Notes: generated from the sequence alone by a model not told the origin. Shown: positions 10,514 through 20,401, numbered from the stretch's first letter. The stretch: DNA of 23,836 bases from Acephala macrosclerotiorum (GCA_014904845.1 MU119725.1:1-23836), one strand, 5' to 3'. Translations and numbers: made by a program.

Positions 10514-12803
10514 ATGGACGCGCGAGTAAGTTTTGTTTATGGGTGCTTCTACGCCGTTGACGCATCGCTACCCGCGATAATTTCTTTTCCACATTCCATA
10601 AGATCACCTCGACAACCCCATACTCCATCCACTGCACCGGATACAAACATCGATCTAACATATAATGTTTTAATAGCCACAGCGACCATTGAGAGCTACT
10701 CGTGCTCACAACGACGAGAATTCCGCCCCCGAGCCAAACCAAGTCGCCCATACTCGCAATAAATCCCTCGGAGGACTCGCCAACATGATCCCGAACGCAC
10801 TCAAGGCTCCGGCAAAGCGGACTGCCTTTGGTGATGTTAGCAATACTGCTCGAGTCTTAAACACGACTTCTCACGACGACTCTGTCATTACTGCTAAGAA
10901 GACAATTGAGATCGTCAAGCCGGCTCTACATGAGAAGCCGTCGGGCCTTCTTCGACCTGCTCAACGACCATCCACTGCTACCTCTACCAAGCCTACTGCT
11001 CCTTTTGCCTCCCACTACGCCGCTTCCTCCGATCCTATCTCTGCCTCAATTGCTGCCAAGGTCGAGTCGAAACCACTTGCTCCTCCACCAAAGCGTACCC
11101 TCTCGAAGCGAGCTACTTCAATCTACAAGGATGCCGACGTTGAGAATAGCCAGGCAAGTCAACAGGAGGTTGCGCCCATTGCTCCAGTTCATCAGAGCTT
11201 AGGACCTCGACAGCATAGAAGCCAGCCTCAATTGAAGCAAGAACAACCTGTCATTCGCCGAACCCAAAGCAAGGTAATCAACAACAGCTACAGCAATTCA
11301 CTCGAGGCCCCCGCTCCAAGTGATCCGATTTACGAGGACGCCCAAGAGCAACAACTCGCAGAACTCGATGAGGGTATTCAAGCTAGCATTGAGGAAGATC
11401 AACACGGATCACGAGAGGTAGTTATTGAAACCGCTCTTGACTTGCAACGCCGAGCATTACCACCAACACCTCGTCTCCCCGAACCTGAAGAATATTGGGA
11501 GGATGAGGAAGAGGAAGTTTATGACGAGCAAGGTTACACCACTGCGCACTCCTATAGATCCCGCGGTGATAACACGACTGGGGGCGCTACTACTGTCCTG
11601 TTTCCCAAAGTTACCAGAAAGGCTGAGAGGGAATTAGCAGCTGCCAAGGAACTGGTTGAGGGTGCCCGGACCATGGAGGAAATTGAGGACGAAGCTTGGG
11701 ACACGAGCATGGTGGCCGAATATGGCGATGAGATCTTTGCGTACATGCGCGAGCTTGAGGTAAGCTCGTGAAGATTCTGGTGTTCGGCTTCCCTCACGCG
11801 TACCTGAAGGCCGTTTCTGCGACCAATTCATGCGACCGCGTGCTGACCATTGTTTACCAACACCCCTGCAATGTTTACCTCCTTGAGACTTCATGCTAAC
11901 CAATCATCCTACAGATCAAGATGTTGCCTAATGCACATTACATGGACAACCAAACTGAGATCCAATGGTCAATGCGCTCTGTGCTCATGGATTGGCTAAT
12001 TCAAGTTCACTGTCGCTTCTCCTTGCTCCCAGAAACCTTGTTCCTTTGCGTCAATTATATTGATCGCTTCCTGTCTTGCAAGATTGTCTCTCTCGGCAAA
12101 CTTCAGTTGGTTGGTGCCACTGCCATCTTCGTTGCTGCCAAGTACGAAGAGATCAACTGCCCATCCGTGAACGAGATCGTTTACATGGTCGATGGGGGAT
12201 ACACCGTCGATGAGGTGCTGAAGGCTGAACGATTCATGCTTAGCATGCTATCATTCGAGCTTGGGTGGCCAGGACCTATGAGCTTCCTTCGCCGCATCAG
12301 CAAGGCAGATGACTATGATCTGGAGACCCGAACCCTAGCCAAGTACTTCTTAGAGGTTACCATCATGGACGAGCGATTTGTTGGCAGTCCACCTAGCTAT
12401 GTTGCTGCCGGTGCTCATTGCTTCGCTCGTATGATGCTGAAGAAAGGTGACTGGGTAAGCCAAGGAACATTCATACCTTGAGGCTAATGCTAATTTTTCA
12501 CAGTCTCCTGCTCATGTTTACTACTCCGGCTACACCTGGACTCAGCTGAGACCTTTGGTGGCCATGATATTGGAGTGTTGCGAAAACCCAGAGAAGCATC
12601 ACCAAGCTGTGTTTGACAAGTACTCCGACCGTCGATACAAGCGTGCATCGCTCTTCGTTCAAGCCGAAATGGCAAAGGGCTTTGTCTTGCCAATGCCAGC
12701 CTACAACTTCCGACCATCCCTTCCCTCTCTCGAAGATGTCGCTGCCCACATGCCTTTCGAGACTCGAGACTCATTCCAAGGGTGGGCCAAGGTCAACGCT
12801 TAG
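10514..12803 (+). CDS. nimE: G2/mitotic B-type cyclin (NimE/Cdc13-like)
   Basis: Four exons, 10514-10525, 10677-11759, 11915-12454 and 12504-12803, all joined in phase 0, give 644 residues. Exon 1 encodes only Met-Asp-Ala-Arg. The protein is the regulatory partner of Cdk1 driving entry into mitosis. The N-terminal half is disordered and carries a destruction-box-like RTAFGDVSN (residues 52-60), where Phe stands in the usual Leu position. An acidic stretch with a WEDEEEEVYDEQ run precedes the cyclin box. The cyclin signature starts with RSVLMDWLIQVH, followed by LLPETLFLCVNYIDRFL and AAKYEEI; the second cyclin fold runs through KYFLEVTIMDERF to the end. Introns are 151, 155 and 49 bp. The intron 1 acceptor has a tandem alternative (TAG at 10676 or CAG at 10682, both in frame), adding or dropping Pro-Gln. 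The symbol is the Aspergillus name of the orthologous type, assigned by family resemblance. Confidence 0.92.
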
Positions 12804-14090
12804 GCTGGTGACCGTTACAGTGGAACCCTCTTCACAACACATAACGCCTATGCCCTTCCATTCATGTATATTATTGGACCAGATATGGAGACCTCTTGTC
12901 GAAACCAATATGGTATTTCCAACTTGACCATATCTGGGTCCCCCAAAAATACCCGCTTGTTAGATTACGCTGCATCTACTCGCAGCGACCTTGCGTACAG
13001 TCATTTGATTGTACCCACATACTTCCTCGACAACACCTCGAATCTCGAACCTCTCTCGAGACTCGCCTCAACTTCCTGTCTTGTGCATTTTCAGGCGTAA
13101 CGATTCTTCACGATGAGACGAGATCACGACTTTCCTTCAGCTTTGATCGCTCACTTATGCTGGTGAGCTCTGTGGTCAATAGAAAAAATGGGCACTTGCT
13201 CAGTAATGCTTTTTTGTTCCTTTAATTCTGGAGTGGTTGCTCTTCTTCGTTTCTCTGGATTGCATTTGGCGTCTATGGGCATCCAAGGCAAACGCATGGA
13301 AACTTAGAAAACGCATAGTAAATGATAGTGTCATAAAAATATCTGTCTTCATGCATGTGACCAAAGTGACTCGGTCCACTGAGATCTCTGTGGATATGCA
13401 AGATGCAGGCTTCGTCGAACATAACTGGACCGCCTAACTCCGTACAGTGAACGAGACAGCGGCCTTGTTCCAGATCAGATCATGTTGTGCAATCACTGCA
13501 GATCCATGCGAGTCAAGCCGCGTGGGGGACATATCTCAGAGCTTCAATTTGATGTCCATTGGGTGGTGATCCCGAGTGGCTTGAAAGCTTCGACAAACTC
13601 TCCTTCTACAACCCCCCTTTTCCGAAGTGAGAATCACGTGCGGTCCATAAGGCCGAGGACTCATTACGCGCCATCCCTCCTTGGGAAGCCCAAGCGAGCG
13701 CGCCAAAAAAAGGTCTCCATAAAAATTTAGAACAGTAAGTTGGCGAATTATTCCCGATGAGATAATTTTCGTCCATCCGAGCACTTCACCGACACAGCTT
13801 GGTAACGGACCACTACCCCGTCTTCCCCAGTTTCTATTGCTTCGATACTCCCTCTGTACCTTCAGTCGCTCACTTCCGCATCAAAGACACTCATTGCCGT
13901 CAATTAGCGTATCCTGCGAGGTTAAGAACTTGCTTTTGAACGCCTACAGCGGATTCCCCCGTGAATCCTACCCCATTTTTCGACGGCACAAGCAGCTTGC
14001 AAACTTTTCCTCCCACCGCCGAATCCTACTAATAGCTGCCCCCAGCACGGAGATCTGCCATAAAGTCGACGCGTTCTGGGCCTCTGCAGC
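12804..14090. other. Cyclin 3' region and carrier promoter, no gene seen
   Basis: The first part should be the cyclin 3' UTR and contains a strong inverted repeat (12876-12941). The remainder leads into the carrier gene. Open frames such as 12896-13225 and 13237-13437 plus have no domain. The sequence just before 14091 (about 13790-14080) is pyrimidine-rich, as expected for a fungal leader. Confidence 0.5.
12876..12941 (+). repeat. Stem-loop in the cyclin 3' UTR region
   Basis: GGACCAGATATGG at 12876-12888 pairs with CCATATCTGGGTCC at 12928-12941, giving 13 base pairs with one bulged C. The 39 nt loop itself contains ACCA/TGGT arms (12904-12914). It lies 72 nt after the stop codon of the cyclin, so on the plus strand it would be a 3' UTR hairpin if the transcript extends this far. 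Confidence 0.6.
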
Positions 14091-16332
14091 ATGAAGGACG
14101 TTACGGAAGTGAAGGCGGTCGTCAAGGAGTCGCTCCTCGGGTCAGATCTTGTGGAAGGAGAACAGCTATCAGCACAGACCAAGGCGACCTTCGAGAAGCA
14201 TTCGCGAAGAGATGAGGCTACCGGCGAGCTATATATGAGCGAGGAGGAGTTCGTGAATGCTGTTGCGCCGGAGGGTGAAGATTACGTGAGTCAGCGCACT
14301 TGCCCCCTGTATATACATTGCAGAACCATTGACTGACAAGACGTGTTGGAACCCAGCATAAGATCAGGCGCGAACAATATGCGATCCTCTTCAAAGTTGC
14401 GGACCGACGGAACGTGGGCAGGGTCAACCTCTTCGATTGGGGTACCTTCGAGAACCTCCTTGCGAAACCAGACGCCGAGTACGAGATAGCTTTCCGATTA
14501 TTCGATGTTGACCAGACTGGATACGTCAAATATGATGACTTGAAGAAGCTGTATGAGATGAACAAAGGTCCGGATAGCATACCCTTTGATTGGAACTGCG
14601 AATGGGCTACTCTCTACAGTGGTGGAAAGAAGCGACGACACGACCTCACCTACCCACAATTCTCGCAGATGTTGAGAGGTCTGCAAGGCGAGAGGATACG
14701 ACAAGCTTTCCACTACTTCGACAGGGATGGCGATGGATACATTGATCCTGAAGAATTCCAGCGCATCATCCTCCAGACTGCCAAGCACAAGCTCTCCGAC
14801 CACCTCCTCGAAAACCTACACACCCTTTGCAACATCTCAACAGGAAGCAAGATCTCGTATGCCAATGTACGAGCTTTCCAGAACATCATCCGTGAGATGG
14901 ATTTGGTGGAGATGATCATTAGACAAGCGACAGCGCAAAGCAGCGACGGCAAGATCACTCGAACTGAATTCCTCAACGAAGCTTCGCGCATCACACGATT
15001 TTCTCTTTTCACACCCATGGAAGCAGATATTCTGTTCCACTTCGCCAGTCTAGACGAGCCCTCGGGACGACTCGGTCTCGGTGATTTCGCCAAGGTCCTT
15101 GATGCTTCGTGGCGAAACCCTCTCTACAATGCATTCGCTGATGCTGGACACTCTGCTGTGGAAAAGGTCAAGACTACTGGTCAAACTTTCCTACACAATG
15201 CTCTCGAATCTGTACATCACTTTGGTCTCGGTGCGTTGGCAGGAGCTTTTGGTGCGTTTATGGTGTATCCCATTGATTTGGTGAAGACCCGTATGCAAAA
15301 CCAGCGCTCCTCGCGTGTAGGAGAGATGCTATACAAGAACTCACTCGATTGTGCGAAGAAGGTTATCCGCAATGAAGGATTTAAAGGGTTGTATTCCGGC
15401 ATTCTACCTCAGCTTGTTGGTGTAGCGCCAGAGAAAGCTATCAAATTGACTGTCAACGACATGGCTCGAGGCTTCTTCTCTGAACCAGATGGAAAGATTT
15501 GGCTTCCTTACGAATTCCTCTCCGGTGGTGCAGCAGGTGCTTGTCAAGTCGTAAGTTCCCTCTCCTCCCCTCCCTATCCCTCAGCTCCGTAACCCCTCTG
15601 CAGATCTTCACCAACCCCCTCGAAATCGTCAAAATCCGTCTCCAAGTCCAAGGTGAAGTCGCCAAAAACGTCGAAGGCGCCCCCCGCCGCTCCGCTATGT
15701 GGATCATCCGCAATCTCGGTCTCGTCGGTCTCTACAAAGGAGCATCCGCATGTCTCCTCCGCGACGTTCCTTTCTCCGCCATCTACTTCACATCCTATAA
15801 CCATCTCAAGCGCGACTATTTCCAAGAATCACAAACGAAGAAACTAGGTGTCCTGCAATTGTTGACAGCGGGTGCGATAGCTGGTATGCCAGCAGCATAC
15901 CTCACAACCCCCTGCGACGTCATCAAAACCCGCCTCCAAGTCGAAGCCCGCAAAGGCGAATCCTCATACACGGGCCTCGCCCACGCCGCGAAAACAATCT
16001 ACAAACAAGAAGGATTCAAAGCCTTCTTCAAAGGCGGACCAGCTCGTATCTTCCGCTCCTCCCCACAATTCGGTTTCACGCTCGCCGGTTACGAAGTCCT
16101 TCAAAACCTTCTGCCCATGCCCGGACAACATAAAGAGATTCCGCATATGGGTGTGGCTGCTGCGGGTGCCAGTGGTGGTTTACCGGGCCAAGAGGGGCCG
16201 TTGAGTTATCTGAGGAGTAGGAATGCGTTGAAGATTATTCTTGATCTAGATGAAGAGTTTGGGAGGCCGAAGGTTCCTGGGAAGGAGGGGTGGAGGAGTT
16301 TACCTAGGTTGATGGGTGGTGGTGGGAAGTAG
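14091..16332 (+). CDS. AGC1: Mitochondrial aspartate/glutamate carrier with EF-hands (Agc1/aralar-like)
   Basis: Three exons, 14091-14285, 14357-15550 and 15604-16332, give 705 residues, close to human citrin/aralar (about 675). The N-terminal half (1-340) is an EF-hand calcium-sensing domain: one clearly canonical loop, [12 protein letters not shown] (Asp187 first), and degenerate ones such as [12 protein letters not shown] (about 113-124). The C-terminal half is a mitochondrial carrier with three repeats, whose signatures PIDLVKTR (Pro370), PLEIVKIR (Pro468) and PCDVIKTR (Pro566) are exactly 98 residues apart. It exchanges mitochondrial aspartate for cytosolic glutamate plus a proton in the inner membrane, feeding the malate-aspartate shuttle. 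Introns are 71 bp (GTGAGT/CCCAG) and 53 bp (GTAAGT/TGCAG), the second at the start of the second carrier repeat's signature. The C-terminal tail beyond about 640 is Gly-rich and variable. Alternative: a calcium-dependent ATP-Mg/Pi carrier, but length and EF-hand layout fit AGC better. Confidence 0.93.
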
Positions 16333-17398
16333 GCGAACAGTCACGAACGGAGTGAGCCCTTTAATCGAGCAGGGCAGGCGTGGCTGAGGTGAGAACGAAA
16401 ATAGAGCAAGACAAGAAGTGGAAGTGTACGAGTGTAGAATTGGTAGTGTGGCGTTAGACATAGAAAGGCCGGTAGACGCAGAGCATGAGCTCTAGATGTT
16501 GCTTGGGGTGCTAGATACCTAGAAAGACAGGAGAAAGAGTCGAGAGATGCAGATACATCAGGGATAACTCATGCATGGGATGCATGGGGTGGCGTTATTT
16601 TTGCATTTCTTCTTTACAAATTGTAATTTTTTGATCCTATTGCTTCTTGAAGATCTTTTGGGTGTGTTTCTTTGGTTCTGGTGTTGTGTTGTTGCATTTG
16701 GGTTTGGGTTTGAATATACACTCCACTCTGATTGAGGCATAGAAGAAAGAAGAAAGAGGGGAGGTGAGGGATTGAAGGGGAGGGGTATAAAGTGGTAGAA
16801 AAAGAGGATACATAGAGGAAAACAGGAGAGTCATTAGAGTTAGATGTGGATGGTAGATATATAGAAGTCGTAGAATGAAGTTTACCAACATCGTTGTCTT
16901 GTTGCTATTGCTCCTAGTTAGCGTTCTCAATTTCCCAGCCCAGCTTGTGACAAAGTCCAAGTAAGGATGGGAGATTGAGAACGCTGCTCTGCTGATCACT
17001 TGGACTTTCAAAATCATGCAAGAGGTTAGGCATGAACCGAGCGGAAACGAACTCATTTCACAAAGATGACCTGTAAATCACCCTCAGTGTAATCTTGAGC
17101 AGTATTCGTCAAGTCCAGGAAATTATCTGGATGTTGTTCATTCATTAATGAAGAGTGCCAAATGGCAATCGAGAAGTTGAAAAAAGAAGTGTACAGCTAC
17201 TGGCTTGGGGATTATCTCCATCATCCGCTAAGCCTTGCTGATTCACAGCTTGCCCCCTGTAATCAAAAGCTCGAAAAGGAGGAGTAGAGTCATCAAAAGA
17301 GCCAGTAAAGCACCTCCAACCTCCTCCAAAACGTCTAGAGAATCAAGAGGTCTCGCCGAAACAGAGATTTAGAGTATCGTGCAGACCTCAATGTTATT
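16333..17398. other. 1.07 kb spacer after the carrier gene
   Basis: No gene is supported. It presumably begins with the carrier's 3' UTR. It holds a short duplicated word ATGCATGGG (about 16571-16587), a purine-rich run (16739-16800) and the interleaved inverted repeats listed separately. The open frame 16637-17056 minus is AT-rich and domain-free. Confidence 0.5.
16920..17008. repeat. Two interleaved inverted repeats (pseudoknot-like topology)
   Basis: Arm A, AGCGTTCTCAATTTCCCA (16920-16937), matches the inverse of 16968-16985 at 17 of 18 positions. Arm B, AAAGTCCAAGT (16952-16962), matches the inverse of 16998-17008 at all 11. The order is A, B, A', B', so the two stems cannot both be simple nested hairpins; as RNA they would form an H-type pseudoknot. 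It could equally be debris of a rearranged foldback element. Confidence 0.7.
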
Positions 17399-18050
17399 TC
17401 ATGGAGCAGAAGAGCCAGGAGTATCTGGGGTGGCCGACAGATCAGTGCTACCTCCATTTATAACAGAAGATCCATGCTCACTGTTGGAGGAAAAGTTGTC
17501 GATGACAGTCTCGTTCTCTGATTCCGAATCAGGATCTTGATCTTCATTTTCTTCATCGTTATCACCACCATCGTCATCTTCCTCATTGTGTTGGCCCTGA
17601 GTACTTTGTTGATTTAGGGACGGTCCTAGAGATGGCTCATTGACAGTCCAGCCGATAGGTTCATCGCACATCCAAGACTCTAAGTCAATTCTGTCGGGAT
17701 ACTCGAGGTCATCGTTATTGTAAAGCTTCTTTCTTGCAGTTCGGATTTCGAAATATTGTTTATCCATGTCGTCAATGATGAGCTTGAAGGTATTGGTGAG
17801 GTTTAACGGCAACCCCTCGGATTTGTAAGAATAGTGATCCATAGCATCCAACGCATTGCTCATCGAGGTCTCCTTCTCTCTCCATCGCGGCGTAACATGA
17901 ATTGAATATCTGCTGCATCAGCCGAAGCCGGACCTTAATATAGTCGGGCATGTCTCTGATAAAACTCTTTGCATAGTTCTTAAAGAGAACAAAGCTATTA
18001 ATTGAAAGCGCGAAAGGAGTAGTATTGTAATATTTAATCTGCCCGTTTAA
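17399..18050 (-). pseudogene. Truncated, frameshifted relic of an unrecognised fungal gene
   Basis: A 154-codon minus-strand frame starts at ATG 17863 and ends at 17399. Its N-terminal part looks structured (LNLTNTFKLIIDDMDKQYFE), then it becomes very acidic (a NEEDDDGGDNDEENEDQD-like run) and ends Ser/Thr-rich. Immediately upstream, in a different frame shifted by one base, 18050 to about 17865 is open and protein-like (IKYYNTTPFALSINSF, LFKNYAKSFIRDMPDYIKV, RLRLMQQIFNS). The upstream piece begins right at the edge of the AT-rich block with a stop at 18053-18051 and has no start of its own. The simplest reading is one gene that lost its 5' end in the mutated block and gained a frameshift near 17865; no plausible intron bridges the two. 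The 154-residue part could still be expressed as a small acidic protein. I do not recognise the family. Confidence 0.5.
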
Positions 18051-18341
18051 TTAAATAAAAATATTCCCTTAATAAAATAAATTTACTAATATATTTAAAC
18101 TGGTTTAAACTATTTATATAAATTAATATTCGATTAAACGTATAATTTTATTTTAATATTAAACGATATTTTAATATATATAATTTTAAATTTTTTTTAT
18201 TTATAAATTATAAATAATAATAATTTTTTTATATTTTTAATTAAATTTTATTTAATAAATATAATTTTAATATTTATTTATAATCAATTATATTAATTAT
18301 AAAATTTTTTATTAATTTGTTTAATTTTTAAAAAATATTTA
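18051..18341. repeat. AT-rich, RIP-like degenerate block (left)
   Basis: About 290 bp of nearly pure A/T. Some of the surviving G/C sits in CG dinucleotides (ATTCGATT, AAACGTAT, AAACGATA), as in the right-hand block. No open frame or intact element structure remains. In ascomycetes this composition is the usual outcome of repeat-induced point mutation in a transposon copy; the source element cannot be identified here. Confidence 0.7.
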
Positions 18342-18447
18342 AATTATTGGCCGTCCGCTTTAAGGACTAATGTCAACTTTTTTCAAGTCACGCGTTATTC
18401 ACGTGGCACGAGTTATTTCAAATATGGGCGAAAAACACTAAATTTAA
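18342..18447 (+). repeat. 106 bp direct repeat, left copy (less mutated)
   Basis: It aligns without gaps to 22788-22893, with about 88 of 106 positions identical, including the shared core TTATTCACGTGGCACGAGT. Sixteen of the 18 differences are transitions, and in 14 of these this copy holds C or G while the other holds T or A. It sits at the right edge of the left AT-rich block, with normal-composition DNA following. Orientation is given relative to the second copy. Confidence 0.8.
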
Positions 18448-18670
18448 CCGAGGTGCCCAAATGCAGCGATTTGATTGGTTCATTAAGGAATTCGACGGTC
18501 TCGTGACTTCGGACTAATATGCAGCCGATCCGGTGAAGAACACTAAAAGCTCGATTTATATGCAATTACGCTGCGCCTATAATTATAATATATTAGCTAA
18601 TCCAAATCAGATAAGATTTATAAATAAGTTGAAACTCAATTAGATACCGCCAGGTTCGAAGTTTCAAGCG

Positions 18671-18706
18671 ATTCTATTAATTTGTTGTTGCGCAAATCAA
18701 TAGAAT
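18671..18706. repeat. Inverted repeat, 14 bp arms
   Basis: ATTCTATTAATTTG (18671-18684) and CAAATCAATAGAAT (18693-18706) pair at 13 of 14 positions around an 8 nt loop. It is the first of a series of strong palindromes in the following 2.2 kb. No gene or tRNA is associated; the nearby GGTTCGA at 18653 lacks the rest of a tRNA. Confidence 0.65.
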
Positions 18707-18745
18707 AGAGTCGCACTCAGCCAAAATGGCGACCGCAAAACTCCT

Positions 18746-19222
18746 AAGTGCGCTTTTGCCTTAGGCATTAAGGCCGCAATCGCTCCGAGCGAAACACCAA
18801 AACTCTTTAAGTGCAGACATTTCTATAGCTGCGCAGCTCTCAACGGAGGTCCCAGGGAGTGTCACTCTGGTAAATAACTCTCTATAATCAATTAAATCAA
18901 TCGTAGCAGCTGGATATAAGACGAAGATCCCAAGGGGTGTCCTCCTGGTGTTGTCCCCTTAGTGTGAGGCTCTGCCGGAAGTGCGTTTCTGCCTTAGGCA
19001 TTAAGGCATTCACTTAAGTGCTAGATATCTCTATAGCTGCGCAGCTTTCGAGGGGGATCCTAGGAAGTCTCCCCCTAGAATTATATACTAAGTAAAGTAA
19101 TCTAAATTGATTAAATCGATCGTAGCAATTGAATATAAAGATGGGGGTCCCAGGGGGTATCCCCTTGGTGTAAATTGAAGTTTTGCTAGAAGGGCGTTCT
19201 GCCTTAGGCACTAAGAAGCTTA
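18746..19222 (+). repeat. Diverged tandem repeat of about 220 bp (2 copies plus partial third)
   Basis: Units start at 18746 (233 bp), 18979 (211 bp) and 19190 (about 33 bp, partial). Each begins AAGKGCG..., then holds the palindrome TGCCTTAGGCA (18757, 18990, 19200). The first two units share TCTATAGCTGCGCAGCT with its perfect 12 bp palindrome AGCTGCGCAGCT (18827-18838; 19035-19046). Each full unit has two copies of a short hairpin module of the form RRTCCYAGG...CC..GG (18848-18871, 18926-18950, 19056-19079, 19146-19170), separated by an AATTGATTAAATCGAT-like AT spacer. No protein is encoded. The function is unknown; subterminal repeats of a large DNA transposon are one possibility. Confidence 0.75.
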
Positions 19223-19354
19223 TCAGCTTATCGGCTTCACCGCCCGGCAGAATCTAAAACTACTACTTCAATAAAATCATTCCAACTTCAAATCCTTATA
19301 AAACGCTCAAATTAAGAGCTTTTGACTTGAAACTTGAAATAAGAGTAAATTACT

Positions 19355-19394
19355 AAAGTCGAAGACTTTGTAGCCCCCCGCAGGGGCGCCCCTG
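19355..19394. repeat. Two short perfect palindromes
   Basis: AAAGTC-GAA-GACTTT lies at 19355-19369 and the fully self-complementary CAGGGGCGCCCCTG at 19381-19394. They follow the tandem repeat directly and precede the large nested palindrome. Confidence 0.6.
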
Positions 19395-19432
19395 AGTGGC
19401 CTGCAGAGCAAAATGTGCGTCGAGTATCGAAA

Positions 19433-19486
19433 GAAAGGGCCCGTCCGATATTGGCTCGCTTAGCGAGCCGCCGGACGGGCCCTTTC
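19433..19486. repeat. GC-rich nested palindrome (cruciform-forming)
   Basis: Outer arms GAAAGGGCCCGTCCG (19433-19447) and its exact inverse (19472-19486), 15 bp, enclose a second perfect stem, GGCTCGCT (19453-19460) with AGCGAGCC (19462-19469), around a single base. Weaker symmetry extends to AAAATGT (about 19410) and ACATTTT (about 19499-19505), making an imperfect palindrome of roughly 95 bp. It may be a small foldback element or a terminator-like RNA hairpin. The strength of the inner stems is unusual next to AT-rich surroundings. Confidence 0.75.
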
Positions 19487-19509
19487 GGAACGAGAGAAAC
19501 ATTTTAAAA

Positions 19510-20283
19510 ATCTAAAATATATTAATTTGAATCAAAAGAAACAGTTCAAGTACGCCAACTAATATTGAGTCGCTGGGATATATGCAAGATTTGAAACAAC
19601 GAGTGGACTCCTGGGTACTTTCCGCAGACCATTGAGGCCATTGAGACATTGTCGACATAGAAACAGCTGTTCTTGTCCCTATACTATACCCTTAAATCGA
19701 CAAGTGCTCCCTATATGCCCTATTGACATAAACCCCTAACATCTAGCCATATCGTGCCGTGGTTTCACCCACGCTGAAAAGGGCCGTAAGGGTGTAGTTT
19801 GAACCTCAAATTGACCCAATATTCATTCAACCGCGGCATGCTGCTGATCCAGAATTGGGCTATGATGGACGGCCCGGATGGCAAGCCGTATAATATCTCT
19901 GACTGGCTCGTTGTTTCCCGCAATTTGTAGATCTGGGGTGCCCCTGGAGCAAACTCCGCAAGCGTTCGAGCTCTAACCACTGAATCTTACCAGCATTCGC
20001 TGCACTCCCCCGGTAGCGTGTCCCCGCACGGTCTTAGAGACTCGGGGTAAGAATTCTCCCCAGATGATCCTCCGGCCCTACGTTCTCGGTGGTCGACCTC
20101 TCCAGCGCCCAAGGTCCAGGTACACGAGAAACCAAACAGGGGGGAGAGGAATAGGGGAAAGCAGGGGAACAGGAGACACACACAGGGATTAAAGGACAGG
20201 ATACAGGGACAAGGAAATGGGACGCTGGAAAAGTGAGACACGAGAATAATAAGACGGGGATATCCTTGTATATAGCACCTTTG
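19510..20283. other. Gene-free part of the accessory island
   Basis: No supported gene. The minus-strand frames 19765-19980 and 19987-20595 have no domain; the second runs straight through a MITE. A purine-rich tract with repeated CAGGG/AGGGGA words runs from about 20138 to 20230. The minus-strand words CAGTGGTTAGAGC near 19977-19989 look like a tRNA D-arm, but no T-arm or anticodon stem follows. Confidence 0.45.
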
Positions 20284-20401
20284 TACGAAGGGCCGGTTAA
20301 AAAGTATTGAGCCATGCACGTGATTTTCCCTACCAAAAATCAAGTATTTGGGAGAGGAAAGCTCGGACCATGGCTCAATACTTTTTAACCAGCCCTTCGT
20401 A
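20284..20401. mobile_element. Foldback MITE A, 114 bp core, TA target duplication
   Basis: The core is 20286-20399, bounded by TA on both sides (20284-20285 and 20400-20401). The terminal inverted repeats are 31 bp with a single mismatch; they start CGAAGGGCYGGTTAAAAAG and end in GAGCCATG. The unrelated centre of about 50 bp includes a CACGTG. TA flanks and the small size fit a nonautonomous Tc1/mariner-type element. The high arm identity suggests it is recent and has escaped RIP. Confidence 0.85.

Noticed and set aside
18640..18670. GGTTCGAAG as a Pol III B-box
   Set aside because: No A-box at the expected distance and no cloverleaf; it lies in the hairpin-rich repeat zone.
19014..19211. 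65-codon minus-strand frame
   Set aside because: It lies inside the tandem repeat and is a by-product of it.
19950..20000. tRNA-like or SINE-like piece on the minus strand (CAGTGGTTAGAGC)
   Set aside because: The D-arm resemblance is not followed by a pairable anticodon arm or a GGTTCGA T-arm at the right distance.
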